From Psychromarinibacter sediminicola (GTDB taxonomy: Bacteria > Pseudomonadota > Alphaproteobacteria > Rhodobacterales > Rhodobacteraceae): a DNA stretch of 64,000 bases. Below are positions 32,228 through 40,689 of the stretch, piece by piece. The notes beneath the pieces were generated by a model. That model had not been told where the DNA came from. It saw nothing but the letters and a program-made list of their open reading frames with translations, and did not search any database. The translations under genes were made by a program, and so were the position numbers. Positions within the stretch are counted from its first letter, which is position 1, and the number at the start of each line of letters is the position of its first letter. The stretch spans positions 1 through 64,000 of the forward strand of contig NZ_JARGYC010000017.1 of NCBI RefSeq assembly GCF_029168335.1. The letters are read 5' to 3'.

Positions 32228-33019
32228 TCAGCTGTTGTTCATCCGCTCGTAGTCGAACTCCGGCAGTTCGGCGACATCGCCTTCCAGGTAGGGAAGGTCG
32301 TAGGTCGGATTGCCGGGCGCCCAGCCGCCGGCCGGCGTGCCGTCGATCGCACCGTAGGTGCGCGGGCTGTAATACGGGTAGGCATAGGTGCCCGGCCCGT
32401 AGCTGCCGGCGGTGCCGACGATGGTGGCGGAAATGCTGCCGTCGGAGATGATCAGGTCGCTGACATAGCCGTAATTGAGCCAGGATCCGCCGCTGTCATC
32501 CTGAATGCGCACGTAGTCGCCGATCAGGTCCGAGGCGCGCCAGGCGTCGGTCGTGAGCGGCACGTCGTCCAGCCCGGTGGTCACGCCCTGGCCGAGCTCG
32601 GTGCCGGGCAGGCCGGAATACTCGAACAGGTCGTAGTCGTTGACGGTCTGCTCGGTCACCGGAATCGTGATCCGGGCGCCGGACATGTCGACCTGCTGCA
32701 GCGGTACGCCGACATGGGTGTCGGCAATGTCCCAGAAGCCGCCGACTTCGGCGATCATCGCGACGATCTCGCCGTCGGCGTTCAGCACGAAGTCCTCGAC
32801 ATCGCCGATCTCGTCGCCGGTTTCGCCGTAGACCGGCTCTCCGAACATCTCCTCGATGCTCCAGCCGTCGCCGGAATAGATGTCGCTATAGGTCCAGGTG
32901 TTGAGGTTGATCTTGCCCGCGTCGATGGCGTCCTGCGCCGTGGCATCGGTGTCCTGCGCCAGGGCCGGCGCGGCGCCGGCGGCGGCAAGGGCGATCGCGG
33001 AAATCGTCAGGCGGGTCAT
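32228..33019 (-). CDS. Exported PRC-barrel domain protein
   Basis: The 263-residue product starts with a signal peptide (MTRLTISAIALAAAGAAPAL, cleavage after AQ). It contains two PRC-barrel-like beta domains: one near 58-115 (GEPVYGETGDEIGDVEDFVL then GEIVAMIAEVGGFW) and a second near 165-205 (DLIGDYVRIQDDSGGSWLNY then VSDLIISDGSI). PRC-barrel proteins of this kind are common in the alphaproteobacterial periplasm and have no fixed function. It converges on the SH3 gene. Confidence 0.8.
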   Translation of the reverse strand: MTRLTISAIALAAAGAAPALAQDTDATAQDAIDAGKINLNTWTYSDIYSGDGWSIEEMFGEPVYGETGDEIGDVEDFVLNADGEIVAMIAEVGGFWDIADTHVGVPLQQVDMSGARITIPVTEQTVNDYDLFEYSGLPGTELGQGVTTGLDDVPLTTDAWRASDLIGDYVRIQDDSGGSWLNYGYVSDLIISDGSISATIVGTAGSYGPGTYAYPYYSPRTYGAIDGTPAGGWAPGNPTYDLPYLEGDVAELPEFDYERMNNS

Positions 33020-33175
33020 TTGTGCCTCCGTTCTCTGCTCTGCGTTTGCAGGCGGGGCCGGAGGAGTGCGCCTCCCCCGGCTGCCTCTCGCCATGTCAAC
33101 GCGGAACGGGCGCAGGTGTTCCCGGGCGACGCGCAGCCCGGGTGCCGCGCGTCGCGCCCGTGCGGGCGCTCCTTG

Positions 33176-34294
33176 CTATTGCTTCAGTGCGAGGTTCGGC
33201 GACAGCACGTCGATCTCCAGCGCGCGGCCGACCGGATAGCTCGTCAGGTGCCCCGCATGGACGTTCAGCCCGTCCAGCAGGTGCGGGTCGTCCTCCATCG
33301 CCTGCCGCCAGCCCTTGTCGGCCAGCGCCATCAGGAACGGCATCGTCGCGTTGCCGAGCGCGATGGTCGAGGTACGGGCCACCGCGCCGGGCATGTTGGC
33401 GACGCAGTAATGCATGATGCCGTCGACCTCGTAGATCGGATCCTCGTGCGTCGTGGCACGCGAGGTCTCGAAACAGCCGCCCTGGTCGATGGCGACGTCG
33501 ACCACGGCCGCACCGGGCTTCATGTCGGACAGCTGCGCGCGGGTGACGAGTTTCGGCGCCGCCGCGCCGGGGATCAGCACGGCGCCGACCACCATGTCGG
33601 CCGCCGCCACCAGCTCGGCATTCGCGCCGGCGGAGGCGTAGCGGGTGCCGAACAGCCCGCGGAACGTGTCGTCGAGATAGCGCAGGCGGGGCAGCGAACG
33701 GTCGAGCACCGTCACATCCGCGCCCATCCCGGCGGCGACCCGCGCCGCGTGCGTGCCGACCACGCCGCCGCCGATCACGACGACCTGCGCCGGGCGCACG
33801 CCGGGCACCCCGCCCAGCAATACGCCGCGCCCGCCATTGGCCTTCTGCAGGGTCCAGGCGCCCATCTGCGGCGCCAGCTTGCCCGCCACCTCGGACATCG
33901 GCGCCAGGAGCGGCAGCCCGCCCTGCCGGTCGGTGACCGTCTCGTAGGCGATGCAGGTCGCGCCCGAGGCCATCAGGTCGCGCGTCTGCTCGGGGTCGGG
34001 GGCGAGGTGGAGATAGGTGAAGAGGATCTGCCCGGCGCGCAGCATGGCGCGTTCGGGGGCCTGCGGCTCCTTCACCTTCACGATCAGGTCGGCCTGGGCG
34101 AAGACCTCCTCGGCCGTGTCCAGAAGCGTGGCGCCGGCCTCGGCATAGTCGGAATCGGGAAAGCCCGAACCGGTGCCGGCGCCGGACTGTACCACGACCT
34201 GATGGCCGTGTTCGACCGCCTCGCGGGCGGCGTTGGGCGTCAGGCCGACGCGGTATTCCTGTGCCTTGATCTCTGTCGGGCAACCGATCTTCAT
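33176..34294 (-). CDS. ald: Alanine dehydrogenase
   Basis: The enzyme converts L-alanine to pyruvate and ammonium with NAD. The 372-residue product has the substrate-binding part with Arg15, Lys75 in VKVKEP and His96 in YLHLAPD, the nucleotide motif VVIGGGVVGTHAARVAAGMG from 171, and the catalytic Asp270 in DVAIDQGGCFETSR. HEDPIYEVDGIMHYCVANMP is a family signature. GGGAGGTG precedes the ATG, so the in-frame start at 34366 is rejected. It is divergent from an Lrp-type gene, the usual layout for alanine-responsive control. Confidence 0.95.
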   Translation of the reverse strand: MKIGCPTEIKAQEYRVGLTPNAAREAVEHGHQVVVQSGAGTGSGFPDSDYAEAGATLLDTAEEVFAQADLIVKVKEPQAPERAMLRAGQILFTYLHLAPDPEQTRDLMASGATCIAYETVTDRQGGLPLLAPMSEVAGKLAPQMGAWTLQKANGGRGVLLGGVPGVRPAQVVVIGGGVVGTHAARVAAGMGADVTVLDRSLPRLRYLDDTFRGLFGTRYASAGANAELVAAADMVVGAVLIPGAAAPKLVTRAQLSDMKPGAAVVDVAIDQGGCFETSRATTHEDPIYEVDGIMHYCVANMPGAVARTSTIALGNATMPFLMALADKGWRQAMEDDPHLLDGLNVHAGHLTSYPVGRALEIDVLSPNLALKQ

Positions 34295-34337
34295 GGACAC
34301 CTCCCTTCCCTGATGTTGGCAGACTGGCCCAGGATCT

Positions 34338-34371
34338 GTGCAAATGCTTTGAAAAGACCGGTGCATATTGC
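34338..34371. promoter_or_regulatory. Candidate Lrp-type operator between ald and its regulator
   Basis: Two similar sequences, GTGCAAATGC at 34338-34347 and GTGCATATTGC at 34361-34371, lie 23 bp apart, about two helical turns, inside the 135-bp divergent gap. Lrp/AsnC octamers bind such phased sites. The sequence between them (TTTGAAAAGACC) is AT-rich for this genome. Confidence 0.45.
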
Positions 34372-34429
34372 GGGAGATCGCGCTAGGATGTTCGACGAAA
34401 ACCGGGTTTGGCGGGAGAAATCTTCACGA

Positions 34430-34891
34430 ATGGTCGAGATCGACGACACCGACGCGCGCATCCTGACCGCCCTGCAGAAGCGCGGGCGGATGTCGAACGC
34501 GGATCTCAGCGAACGGGTGAACCTGTCGCCCTCGGCCTGCCACCGCCGGGTGCAGCGGCTGGAGGCCGAAGGGGTGATCGCGCATTACGTGGCGCTGCTG
34601 GACGCGCGCAAGCTGGACCGGCCGGCGACGGTGTTCGTCGAGATCACGCTGGCCGGCCAGACCGAGGAGGCGCTGGACGCCTTCGAACGCGAGGTGGCGT
34701 TGATCCCCGACCTGCTGGAATGTCACCTGATGGCGGGGACGGCGGATTACCTGCTGAAAATCTCGGCCCGCGACACCGACGATTTCGCGCGCATCCACCG
34801 GCGCTACCTTGCCCGGCTGCCGGGCGTGGCGCAGATGCATTCGTCGTTCTCGCTGCGAACCGTGTTCCATACCACGGCGCTGCCGGTCTGA
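34430..34891 (+). CDS. Lrp/AsnC family regulator (AldR-like)
   Basis: The 153-residue product begins MVEIDDTDARILTALQKRGR and has the AsnC-type helix-turn-helix NADLSERVNLSPSACHRRVQ near 22-41, then the ligand-binding RAM domain (ELLECHLMAGTADYLLKI-like DLLECHLMAGTADYLLKI near 100). Because it is divergent from ald it probably activates that gene in response to alanine. An in-frame ATG at 34388 would add 14 residues not seen in the family. Confidence 0.9.
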   Translation: MVEIDDTDARILTALQKRGRMSNADLSERVNLSPSACHRRVQRLEAEGVIAHYVALLDARKLDRPATVFVEITLAGQTEEALDAFEREVALIPDLLECHLMAGTADYLLKISARDTDDFARIHRRYLARLPGVAQMHSSFSLRTVFHTTALPV

Positions 34892-34961
34892 ACCTTGCCG
34901 CAGATCAATGCGCGCGGCCCGGGGCGGGAATAGACGGGGCGCGACACAGGAGGGACATGCG

Positions 34962-35690
34962 ATGATCGAACTGAGACCGACCGGCCGCGACGACACGATC
35001 TCGCTGCGGATCGCGCCGCCGGTGACCGAGGCGGATTACCGCGACGTGCTGATGCCGGCCATCGACGCGGCGGTCGAGACGGGCGACGGCGTCAAGCTGC
35101 TGGCGACCATCGAGGCGGGGCCGTCCGAGTTCACGCTGGGCGCGCTGTGGGACGACGCGCGGATGGGGCTGAAGCACTGGCGCGGGTTCGACCGGATCGC
35201 GGTGGTCACCGGCTCGACGGGCATGGGCTATGCGGTGCGGGCGCTGTCGGTGGTGATGCCCTGCCCGGTAAAGCTGTTCGATGCGGGCGAGGAGGATGCG
35301 GCGGCGCGCTGGCTGAGCGAATCGTTGGGCGCGATCCACCAGACGAAGCTGGCGGACGGCGTGCTGCAGGTGCAGCTTCTGGGCCGGTTGGACAGTGCCG
35401 CCTATGCCGCCGAGATCGCCGATCTGAACGCCTTCATCCGCGAAAGCGACCGGTTCCGCCTGCTGCTGGATATCCGCGATTTCGACGGCTGGCAGGGGCT
35501 GGGCGGGCTGGCCGAGCATTTCCGGCTGGTGCGCGACCATGCCCCGGCGCTGGAGCGCGCGGCCATCGTCGGCGATGCCGGCTGGCAGAAGATGGCCGCG
35601 GCGGTCGGGCGGCGGATTCTGGGCCGCGAGGCGCGCTATTTCGCGGCGGAGGACTATGCGGCGGCGAAGGACTGGATCCTGGAGGGATAG
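34962..35690 (+). CDS. Tandem SpoIIAA-like (STAS-related) protein
   Basis: The 242-residue product consists of two similar halves of about 120 residues. Each contains a beta strand pattern ending in a helix, with matching motifs: LGALWDDARMGLKHWRGFDR with IAVVTGSTGM in the first and LGGLAEHFRLVRDHAPALER with AAIVGDAGW in the second. This is the layout of the SpoIIAA-like family (PF11964 as I recall), usually single-domain in bacteria. The function is unknown; members may bind lipids or nucleotides. CAGGAGGGA precedes the ATG. Confidence 0.75.
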   Translation: MIELRPTGRDDTISLRIAPPVTEADYRDVLMPAIDAAVETGDGVKLLATIEAGPSEFTLGALWDDARMGLKHWRGFDRIAVVTGSTGMGYAVRALSVVMPCPVKLFDAGEEDAAARWLSESLGAIHQTKLADGVLQVQLLGRLDSAAYAAEIADLNAFIRESDRFRLLLDIRDFDGWQGLGGLAEHFRLVRDHAPALERAAIVGDAGWQKMAAAVGRRILGREARYFAAEDYAAAKDWILEG

Positions 35691-35738
35691 GGGGCCGGAG
35701 GCTCTGCCCCGCTGCCGGTGTCGCCCGGGTCAATGGCT

Positions 35739-35762
35739 CGGAGTATTTTTGCCAAGATGAAG
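35739..35762. repeat. Dispersed intergenic repeat, GTATTTTTGCCAAGATGAAG type
   Basis: CGGAGTATTTTTGCCAAGAT followed by GAAG. The same tail, with two changes, closes the composite repeat at 24041-24127. It lies about 50 bp after the SpoIIAA-like gene. Confidence 0.65.
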
Positions 35763-35837
35763 CAGCTGCGCGGCGTCCGTGCGGTGCGGCCGGGCAGCGG
35801 GCAGGGCGATCACTGGGCGGTGCGATGCGGGGGGCCC

Positions 35838-35871
35838 GGAAAAGACAAACCCCCGGGCCAGGCCGCGGGGG
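35838..35871 (-). terminator. Rho-independent terminator of rpsU
   Basis: On the minus strand CCCCCGCGGCCTGGCCCGGG followed by GG forms a GC-rich hairpin (35871-35850), followed by TTTGTCTTTTC. It lies 46 bp after the rpsU stop codon. Confidence 0.8.
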
Positions 35872-35916
35872 TCGTCGGAGTGGCGGGTCGCCCCGCCGGC
35901 CGTGTGGCCAAGGTTC

Positions 35917-36123
35917 TCAGAGGAGACCTTCGCGCTGGGCCTTCTTGCGTGCGAGCTTGCGGGCGCGGCGAATGGCCTCGGCCTTCTCGCGGGCGCGCTT
36001 CTCGGACGGTTTCTCGAAATGTTGCCGAAGCTTCATTTCGCGGAACACGCCCTCACGCTGCAGCTTCTTTTTCAGGGCACGAAGCGCCTGATCGACATTG
36101 TTGTCGCGAACGCTGACCTGCAT
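35917..36123 (-). CDS. rpsU: 30S ribosomal protein S21
   Basis: The 68-residue basic protein ([20 protein letters not shown] ... [20 protein letters not shown]) is bS21, a small-subunit protein that helps mRNA pairing during initiation. Length and sequence are typical for alphaproteobacteria. AAGGTGGTGA upstream is the ribosome binding site. It has its own promoter (36177-36205) and terminator, so it is monocistronic, and it is divergent from coq9. Confidence 0.97.
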   Translation of the reverse strand: MQVSVRDNNVDQALRALKKKLQREGVFREMKLRQHFEKPSEKRAREKAEAIRRARKLARKKAQREGLL

Positions 36124-36176
36124 GTGGTTGTCACCACCTTTCTAAGTTGGAGTTGCATAAGACTGCAGGAAGTGGC

Positions 36177-36205
36177 CGTATAGCAAAGCGCGGCTAGATT
36201 GTCCA
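36177..36205 (-). promoter_or_regulatory. Sigma-70-type promoter of rpsU
   Basis: On the minus strand TGGACA (36205-36200; 5 of 6 consensus) is followed after exactly 17 bp by TATACG (36182-36177; 4 of 6). Transcription would start near 36170, giving a leader of about 46 bases. Confidence 0.6.
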
Positions 36206-36237
36206 CTCCAAGTCCGCGAAAACACCGGAGGTTTCCG

Positions 36238-36969
36238 ATGCAGACGACCGAGCGGGCCGCCGGCCCGGACGCCGAACAGGCCGGCGCCGAGACAGACCCG
36301 GATCCCCGCAGCCGGCTGTTGCGGGCCGCGATGCCCCATGTCGCCTTCGACGGCTGGTCCGAGACCACGTTCCGCGCCGCCTCAGAGGATGCGGGGCTTC
36401 ACCCGGAGGAGGCGCGCGCGGCCTGTCCGCGCGGCGCGCTGGACCTTGCCGTTGCCTTCCACAAGGCGGGCGACGCCGAAATGCTGCGGCGGATCGCGGC
36501 GGCGGAGCTGGGCGATTTGCGGTTCCGCGACCGCATCGCCTTTGCCGTGCGCGCCCGGATCGAGGCGATCGAGGACCGCGAGGCGGTGCGCCGCGGCAGC
36601 GCCTTCTTCTCGCTGCCGCAGAACGCCCCCGAGGGCGCGCGGCTGATCTGGGAGACGGCCGACGCGATCTGGACCGCGCTGGGCGACCCGTCGGACGACA
36701 TCAATTGGTACACCAAGCGGGCCACGCTGAGCGGGGTCTACGGGGCCACCGTCCTGTTCTGGCTGGGCGACGATTCGGACGGCTTCGCGGACACCTGGGC
36801 CTTTCTCGACCGCCGGATCGAGGACGTGATGCGGATCGAGACGGTGAAGGCGCGGGTTCGGGACAACCCGGTGCTGAGCCGGGTCATGGCCGGGCCGAAC
36901 CGGCTGTTGTCGCGGATCCGGGCGCCGGCGCGCGACCGGGTCGACATGCCGGGGCGCTGGGGCCCATAA
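36238..36969 (+). CDS. coq9: COQ9 family protein (ubiquinone biosynthesis)
   Basis: COQ9 is a lipid-binding helper of the ubiquinone hydroxylation steps, related in fold to TetR proteins. The 243-residue product has the family features RLLRAAMPHVAFDGWSETTF near 28-47, the middle RDRIAFAVRARIEAI, and the conserved DDINWYTKRATLSGVYGATV near 153-172 followed by FWLGDDSDGFADTWAFLDRR. The ATG at 36238 follows a strong CCGGAGG; a start at 36199 lacks such support. It is separated by 37 bp from the quinone oxidoreductase gene. Confidence 0.88.
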   Translation: MQTTERAAGPDAEQAGAETDPDPRSRLLRAAMPHVAFDGWSETTFRAASEDAGLHPEEARAACPRGALDLAVAFHKAGDAEMLRRIAAAELGDLRFRDRIAFAVRARIEAIEDREAVRRGSAFFSLPQNAPEGARLIWETADAIWTALGDPSDDINWYTKRATLSGVYGATVLFWLGDDSDGFADTWAFLDRRIEDVMRIETVKARVRDNPVLSRVMAGPNRLLSRIRAPARDRVDMPGRWGP

Positions 36970-37006
36970 ACCGCAACGCCACACCGAAACGGGACGGGGA
37001 GGGGAC

Positions 37007-37993
37007 ATGACCAAGACGATGACCGCCGTGGAGATCAGCGAACCGGGCGGGCCGGAGGTGCTGCGCGCCGCGACGCGGCCGGTGCCGGAGCCGGGCGCGG
37101 GGCAGATCCTGATCCGCGTGGCCTATGCCGGGGTGAACCGGCCGGATGCGCTGCAGCGGGCGGGCAACTACGCGCCGCCGCCGGACGCCTCGGACCTGCC
37201 GGGGCTGGAAGCGTCGGGCGTCGTGGCCGATGTCGGCCCCGGCGTGACGGAGTGGGCCGTCGGCGATGAGGTCTGCGCCCTGCTTCCGGGCGGCGGCTAT
37301 GCCGAATACGCGGTGACCTCGGCCCGCCATGCGCTGCCGGTGCCGCGGCCGCTGGGCCTGAAGGAGGCCGCCTGCCTGCCCGAGACCTACTTCACCGTCT
37401 GGACGAACGTGTTCATGCGCGGCGGGCTGCGGGGCGGCGAGCGGTTTTTGGTGCATGGCGGCTCCTCCGGTATCGGGACGACGGCGATCCAGCTGGCCAA
37501 GCAGGCCGGCGCGCGGGTCTTCGCGACGGCCGGCAGCGCGGAGAAGTGCCGCGTCTGCACCGAGCTTGGCGCCGAGCGGGCGATCAACTACCGCGACGAG
37601 GACTTCGTCGAGGTGGTGCGGGCCGAGGGCGGGGCCGACCTGATCCTGGACATGGTCGGCGGCGACTATATCCCGCGCAACGTCAAGGCGCTGGCCGATG
37701 ACGGGCGGCTGGTGATGATCGCCTTCCTGTCGGGCGCGAAGGCGGAGCTGAACTTCGCACAGGTGATGGTCCGGCGCCTGACGCTGACCGGCTCGACCCT
37801 GCGCCCGCAGAGCGAGCAGGCCAAGGCAGAGATCGCCGAGGGCCTGCGCGAGTGGGTCTGGCCGATGCTGGAGGCGGGGCAGGTGGCGCCGGTGATGGAT
37901 TCGATCTTCCCGCTGGACAAGGCGGCGGAGGCGCATGCGCGGCTGGAAAGCTCGGAGCATATCGGGAAGATCGTGCTGGAAGTGGCGCCGTAG
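37007..37993 (+). CDS. NAD(P)H quinone oxidoreductase, MDR superfamily
   Basis: The 328-residue product is a zinc-free medium-chain reductase of the PIG3-type quinone oxidoreductase group. It shows VAYAGVNRPDALQRAGNYAP near 42-61, LPGLEASGVVADVGPGV near 66-82, and the NADPH-binding VHGGSSGIGTTAIQLAKQAG near 149-168. DLILDMVGGDYIPRNVKALA is also typical. No zinc ligands are present. GGGGAGGGG precedes the ATG. Likely reduces quinones or reactive enones; co-transcription with coq9 is possible. Confidence 0.88.
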   Translation: MTKTMTAVEISEPGGPEVLRAATRPVPEPGAGQILIRVAYAGVNRPDALQRAGNYAPPPDASDLPGLEASGVVADVGPGVTEWAVGDEVCALLPGGGYAEYAVTSARHALPVPRPLGLKEAACLPETYFTVWTNVFMRGGLRGGERFLVHGGSSGIGTTAIQLAKQAGARVFATAGSAEKCRVCTELGAERAINYRDEDFVEVVRAEGGADLILDMVGGDYIPRNVKALADDGRLVMIAFLSGAKAELNFAQVMVRRLTLTGSTLRPQSEQAKAEIAEGLREWVWPMLEAGQVAPVMDSIFPLDKAAEAHARLESSEHIGKIVLEVAP

Positions 37994-38024
37994 CGGCGTT
38001 TGGGCCGGTTGGGGAGGCCCCAAT

Positions 38025-38063
38025 GCCCCCTCCCCAACCCACCCCCTGTCAGGGGGAGGGGGC
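38025..38063. terminator. GC-rich hairpin between convergent genes
   Basis: GCCCCCTCCCC at 38025-38035 pairs with GGGGAGGGGGC at 38053-38063; inside it CCCC and GGGG close around CTGTCA. It sits 32 bp after the oxidoreductase stop and 35 bp before the stop of the opposite gene, a good position for a two-way terminator, although there is no U-run. Confidence 0.5.
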
Positions 38064-38097
38064 TGCCGCGTCCTGGGTCGGGGGCCGTGCGCGTCTG

Positions 38098-38952
38098 TCA
38101 GGCGACGGCCTTGCGGTACAGGTGCCAGGTGCTGTGACCGAGGATCGGCAGCGCCAGGATCAGCCCGATGAAGGCCGGGATCGAGCCCAGGATCAGCGCC
38201 GCGGCGACGATGGCGCCCCAGGTCAGGACCACGCGCGGGTTCCGGCGGAACACCTCGACCGAAGTCGCGATGGCCACCGGCACGCCGACCTTGCGGTCCA
38301 GCAGCAGCGGGAAGCTGACCACGCTGATCGCCAGGGCGGCGAGCGCGAAGAGGAAGCCGACGAGAACCCCGACAACGATCATCGTCCAGCCCGCGGGCGT
38401 CGTGAACACGTCGCTGACGAAGGCCGCGACCGAGGCCGGCGACTCCGGCCCGAGCGTCAGCCGGTAGATGCCGCCCGCGGCCAGCATCCAGCAAAAGAAC
38501 AGCACCAGCAGGTAGAGACCCAGAACCACGATCGCGCCGAAGTTCGGGCTTCGCACCACGCTCAGCGCCGCGCCCCAGCTGGGCGCTTCGCCCCGTTCGC
38601 GGCGCCGGCTGATCTCGTAGAGCCCGACGGCGGCCAGCGGCCCCAGCAGGGCGAAGCCGGCGGCCAGCGGGAAGATCAGCGGCAGCATGTCGGCGTTCAG
38701 CCCGAAGGCCGCCAGCACCACCCCGATCACCGGATAGAGCAGCACGACGAACATCACGTCGGCGCGCGCGGCGCTGAAATCCGCCACGCCCTTGCGCAGC
38801 GCGTCGCGCAGATCCTCGGTGTCGAGGTCCTGAACCTCGATCGTGCGCGGATCGTCGCTGCCGATCGTTTCGACGGAATGGGTGACGTGTTCGGCGGCGC
38901 CGCCGACGGTCTGCACCACCCAGGACAGGGGGTTTCCGATTGTCTTGACCAT
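38098..38952 (-). CDS. DUF2189 multi-span membrane protein
   Basis: The 284-residue product has a 65-residue cytoplasmic start (MVKTIGNPLSWVVQTVGGAA ... RTIEVQDLDTEDLRDALRKG) and about six membrane helices from residue 66 to 275. The pattern LRKGVADFSAARADVMFVVL followed by paired helices and LLDRKVGVPVAIATSVEVFR is typical of DUF2189, sometimes described as cytochrome-c-oxidase-subunit-like, without proven function. The start follows GGGAGCAAGG. A longer open frame runs through the next gene in another frame and is not real. Confidence 0.82.
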   Translation of the reverse strand: MVKTIGNPLSWVVQTVGGAAEHVTHSVETIGSDDPRTIEVQDLDTEDLRDALRKGVADFSAARADVMFVVLLYPVIGVVLAAFGLNADMLPLIFPLAAGFALLGPLAAVGLYEISRRRERGEAPSWGAALSVVRSPNFGAIVVLGLYLLVLFFCWMLAAGGIYRLTLGPESPASVAAFVSDVFTTPAGWTMIVVGVLVGFLFALAALAISVVSFPLLLDRKVGVPVAIATSVEVFRRNPRVVLTWGAIVAAALILGSIPAFIGLILALPILGHSTWHLYRKAVA

Positions 38953-39092
38953 GGCCTTGCTCCCAGTTGCGTGTCCCACCGCTGGGCCGAGGTTCCGGTC
39001 TACGGGTCGGCCGGAACATCGGCCAACGCTGTCAATAGAGTAGCACGAATGCGCCGTCTGGCGAGGCACAATGCCGCGAGGGGCGCGTGCGG

Positions 39093-39722
39093 TCAGTCGA
39101 TGGGGTCGAGCAGGGCGTCGCGCATCGTGCAGTCGCGCACCACGTCCGCGCCGCAGTCGCGCGGCACGAGGTCGCGGGTGAGGCACAGCCGCACCTCCTG
39201 GATGCGGCCGGATTTGCAGGTGACGGTGAGCATGTCGGGTGTGAGCTCGGGGTTGGCCTTCAGGAACGCCGCCTCGATAACCGCGGCAGGGGTGCGCACC
39301 GGCCGATCCAGCTTGCGGAACAGGTCGGGCCGCGCCACGCGCCCGTAGGCCTCGCGCGACAGGGCGAAATAGGCGTCGGCCGACAGGCCGGAGCAGCGGC
39401 CGTGCTTCTGCCACTGGTGCCACGCGAGGCCGGAGGTGCCCATGATGTCGGCCATCGCGGCGGTGTCGGCGCGCGACGGGTTGCGCTCTGGGGTCGGGCA
39501 GTAGCTCGGCCAGCCGGTGTCGTATTGCGGCCAGAGCCCGTGCAGGATCCACCCCAGGTCGCGCGCGTCGTCGCATTGCGGGCTGCCGCGCGCCTCGCCC
39601 TCCAGCGCGCACCAGGTGGGCGACCAGGACAGCGACAGCACGTAATAGTCGAAATCGCCCGGTGCCTCGCTCTCGGCGCGGGCCAGCGAGGCGGTCAGTA
39701 ACAGCGCGGCGAGCCAGCGCAT
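39093..39722 (-). CDS. Exported ribonuclease T2 family protein with altered active site
   Basis: RNase T2 enzymes cut single-stranded RNA, usually outside the cytoplasm. The 209-residue product has a signal peptide (MRWLAALLLTASLARA) and the family fold: YYVLSLSWSPTWC near 26-38, CAS I WILHGLWPQ at 58-66 with catalytic His61, CAS II WHQWQKHGRC at 101-110 with His107, and several cysteines. In the second motif the usual catalytic glutamate (HEW) is Gln103 (HQW). Activity may be lowered or use another acid. It is divergent from trcR. Confidence 0.85.
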   Translation of the reverse strand: MRWLAALLLTASLARAESEAPGDFDYYVLSLSWSPTWCALEGEARGSPQCDDARDLGWILHGLWPQYDTGWPSYCPTPERNPSRADTAAMADIMGTSGLAWHQWQKHGRCSGLSADAYFALSREAYGRVARPDLFRKLDRPVRTPAAVIEAAFLKANPELTPDMLTVTCKSGRIQEVRLCLTRDLVPRDCGADVVRDCTMRDALLDPID

Positions 39723-39846
39723 CGGGGCTTTCCCTTCGGTTCGGAAATCGCTATATGCTGCCCGAACTTCCCCGAAAACGAGGATCGGGTCCAGCCGGAC
39801 CAGCCGTTTTCCCGGCGAAGAGAGATATTGTCGAAGGAGACGTGTG

Positions 39847-40638
39847 ATGCAGGCAAAACCGATCATGGCGAAGGCCACCGCGGTCTGGCTGGTGGACAAC
39901 ACCACGCTCAGCTTCAAGCAGATCGCCGATTTCTGCGGTCTGCACGAGCTGGAAGTGCAGGGGATCGCCGACGGGGACGTGGCCGCCGGCGTGAAGGGGT
40001 TCGATCCGATCGCCAACAATCAGTTGACGCAGGACGAGATCGACAAGGCCGAGAAGGACCCGCTCTATACGCTGAAGCTGAAGCACAACCCCGCCGCCGT
40101 CGGCGAGGAGAAGCGGCGCGGCCCGCGCTATACCCCGCTGTCCAAGCGTCAGGACCGGCCGAACGCGATCCTGTGGCTGGTGAAGTTCCACCCCGAGCTG
40201 ACCGACGGCCAGATCTCGAAGCTGGTGGGCACCACCAAGCCGACGATCCAGTCGATCCGCGAGCGCACGCACTGGAACATCTCGAACATGCAGCCGATCG
40301 ACCCGGTCGCGCTGGGCCTGTGCAAGCAGACCGAGCTGGACGCCGCCGTGCAGAAGGCCGCCAAGAAGCGCGACGCCGAGGGCGAGGTGATGTCCGACGA
40401 CGAGCGCCGGCGCCTGGTCTCGACCGAGCAGAGCCTGGAGATGGAGCCGGAGCCGAAGATGCCGACGGCGATTTCGGGGCTGGAGAGCTTCTCGCTGACC
40501 GAGGATCCGCGGGGCGAGGCGGACGCGGACGAGCGCGAAGAGGATCTGCCGGACGCCGACAGCTTCTTCAACCTGCCGTCCGACGACGACCAGCCGGACG
40601 TCGACGACGACGACGACGAGGACGACGAGAAGCGGTAA
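39847..40638 (+). CDS. trcR: TrcR / DUF1013 RNA polymerase-associated regulator
   Basis: The 263-residue product matches DUF1013, a conserved alphaproteobacterial family described in Caulobacter as TrcR, which binds RNA polymerase. It has two helix-turn-helix-like segments: TTLSFKQIADFCGLHELEVQ near 19-38 and LTDGQISKLVGTTKPTIQSI near 118-137. FDPIANNQLTQDEI and RRGPRYTPLSKRQDRPNAIL are family blocks. The last 40 residues are strongly acidic. GAAGGAG lies just before the start; a GTG one codon earlier is possible. A strong terminator follows. Confidence 0.88.
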   Translation: MQAKPIMAKATAVWLVDNTTLSFKQIADFCGLHELEVQGIADGDVAAGVKGFDPIANNQLTQDEIDKAEKDPLYTLKLKHNPAAVGEEKRRGPRYTPLSKRQDRPNAILWLVKFHPELTDGQISKLVGTTKPTIQSIRERTHWNISNMQPIDPVALGLCKQTELDAAVQKAAKKRDAEGEVMSDDERRRLVSTEQSLEMEPEPKMPTAISGLESFSLTEDPRGEADADEREEDLPDADSFFNLPSDDDQPDVDDDDDEDDEKR

Positions 40639-40653
40639 CGCCGCCCCCGCGCG

Positions 40654-40689
40654 AAAAAAGACCCCGGCCCGGCGGCCGGGGTTTTTTCT
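40654..40689. terminator. Bidirectional rho-independent terminator
   Basis: CCCCGGCC (40662-40669) pairs with GGCCGGGG (40674-40681) around CGGC, flanked by AAAAAA on the left and TTTTTT on the right. It serves both trcR and the convergent DUF2252 gene, whose stop codon it touches. Confidence 0.9.
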
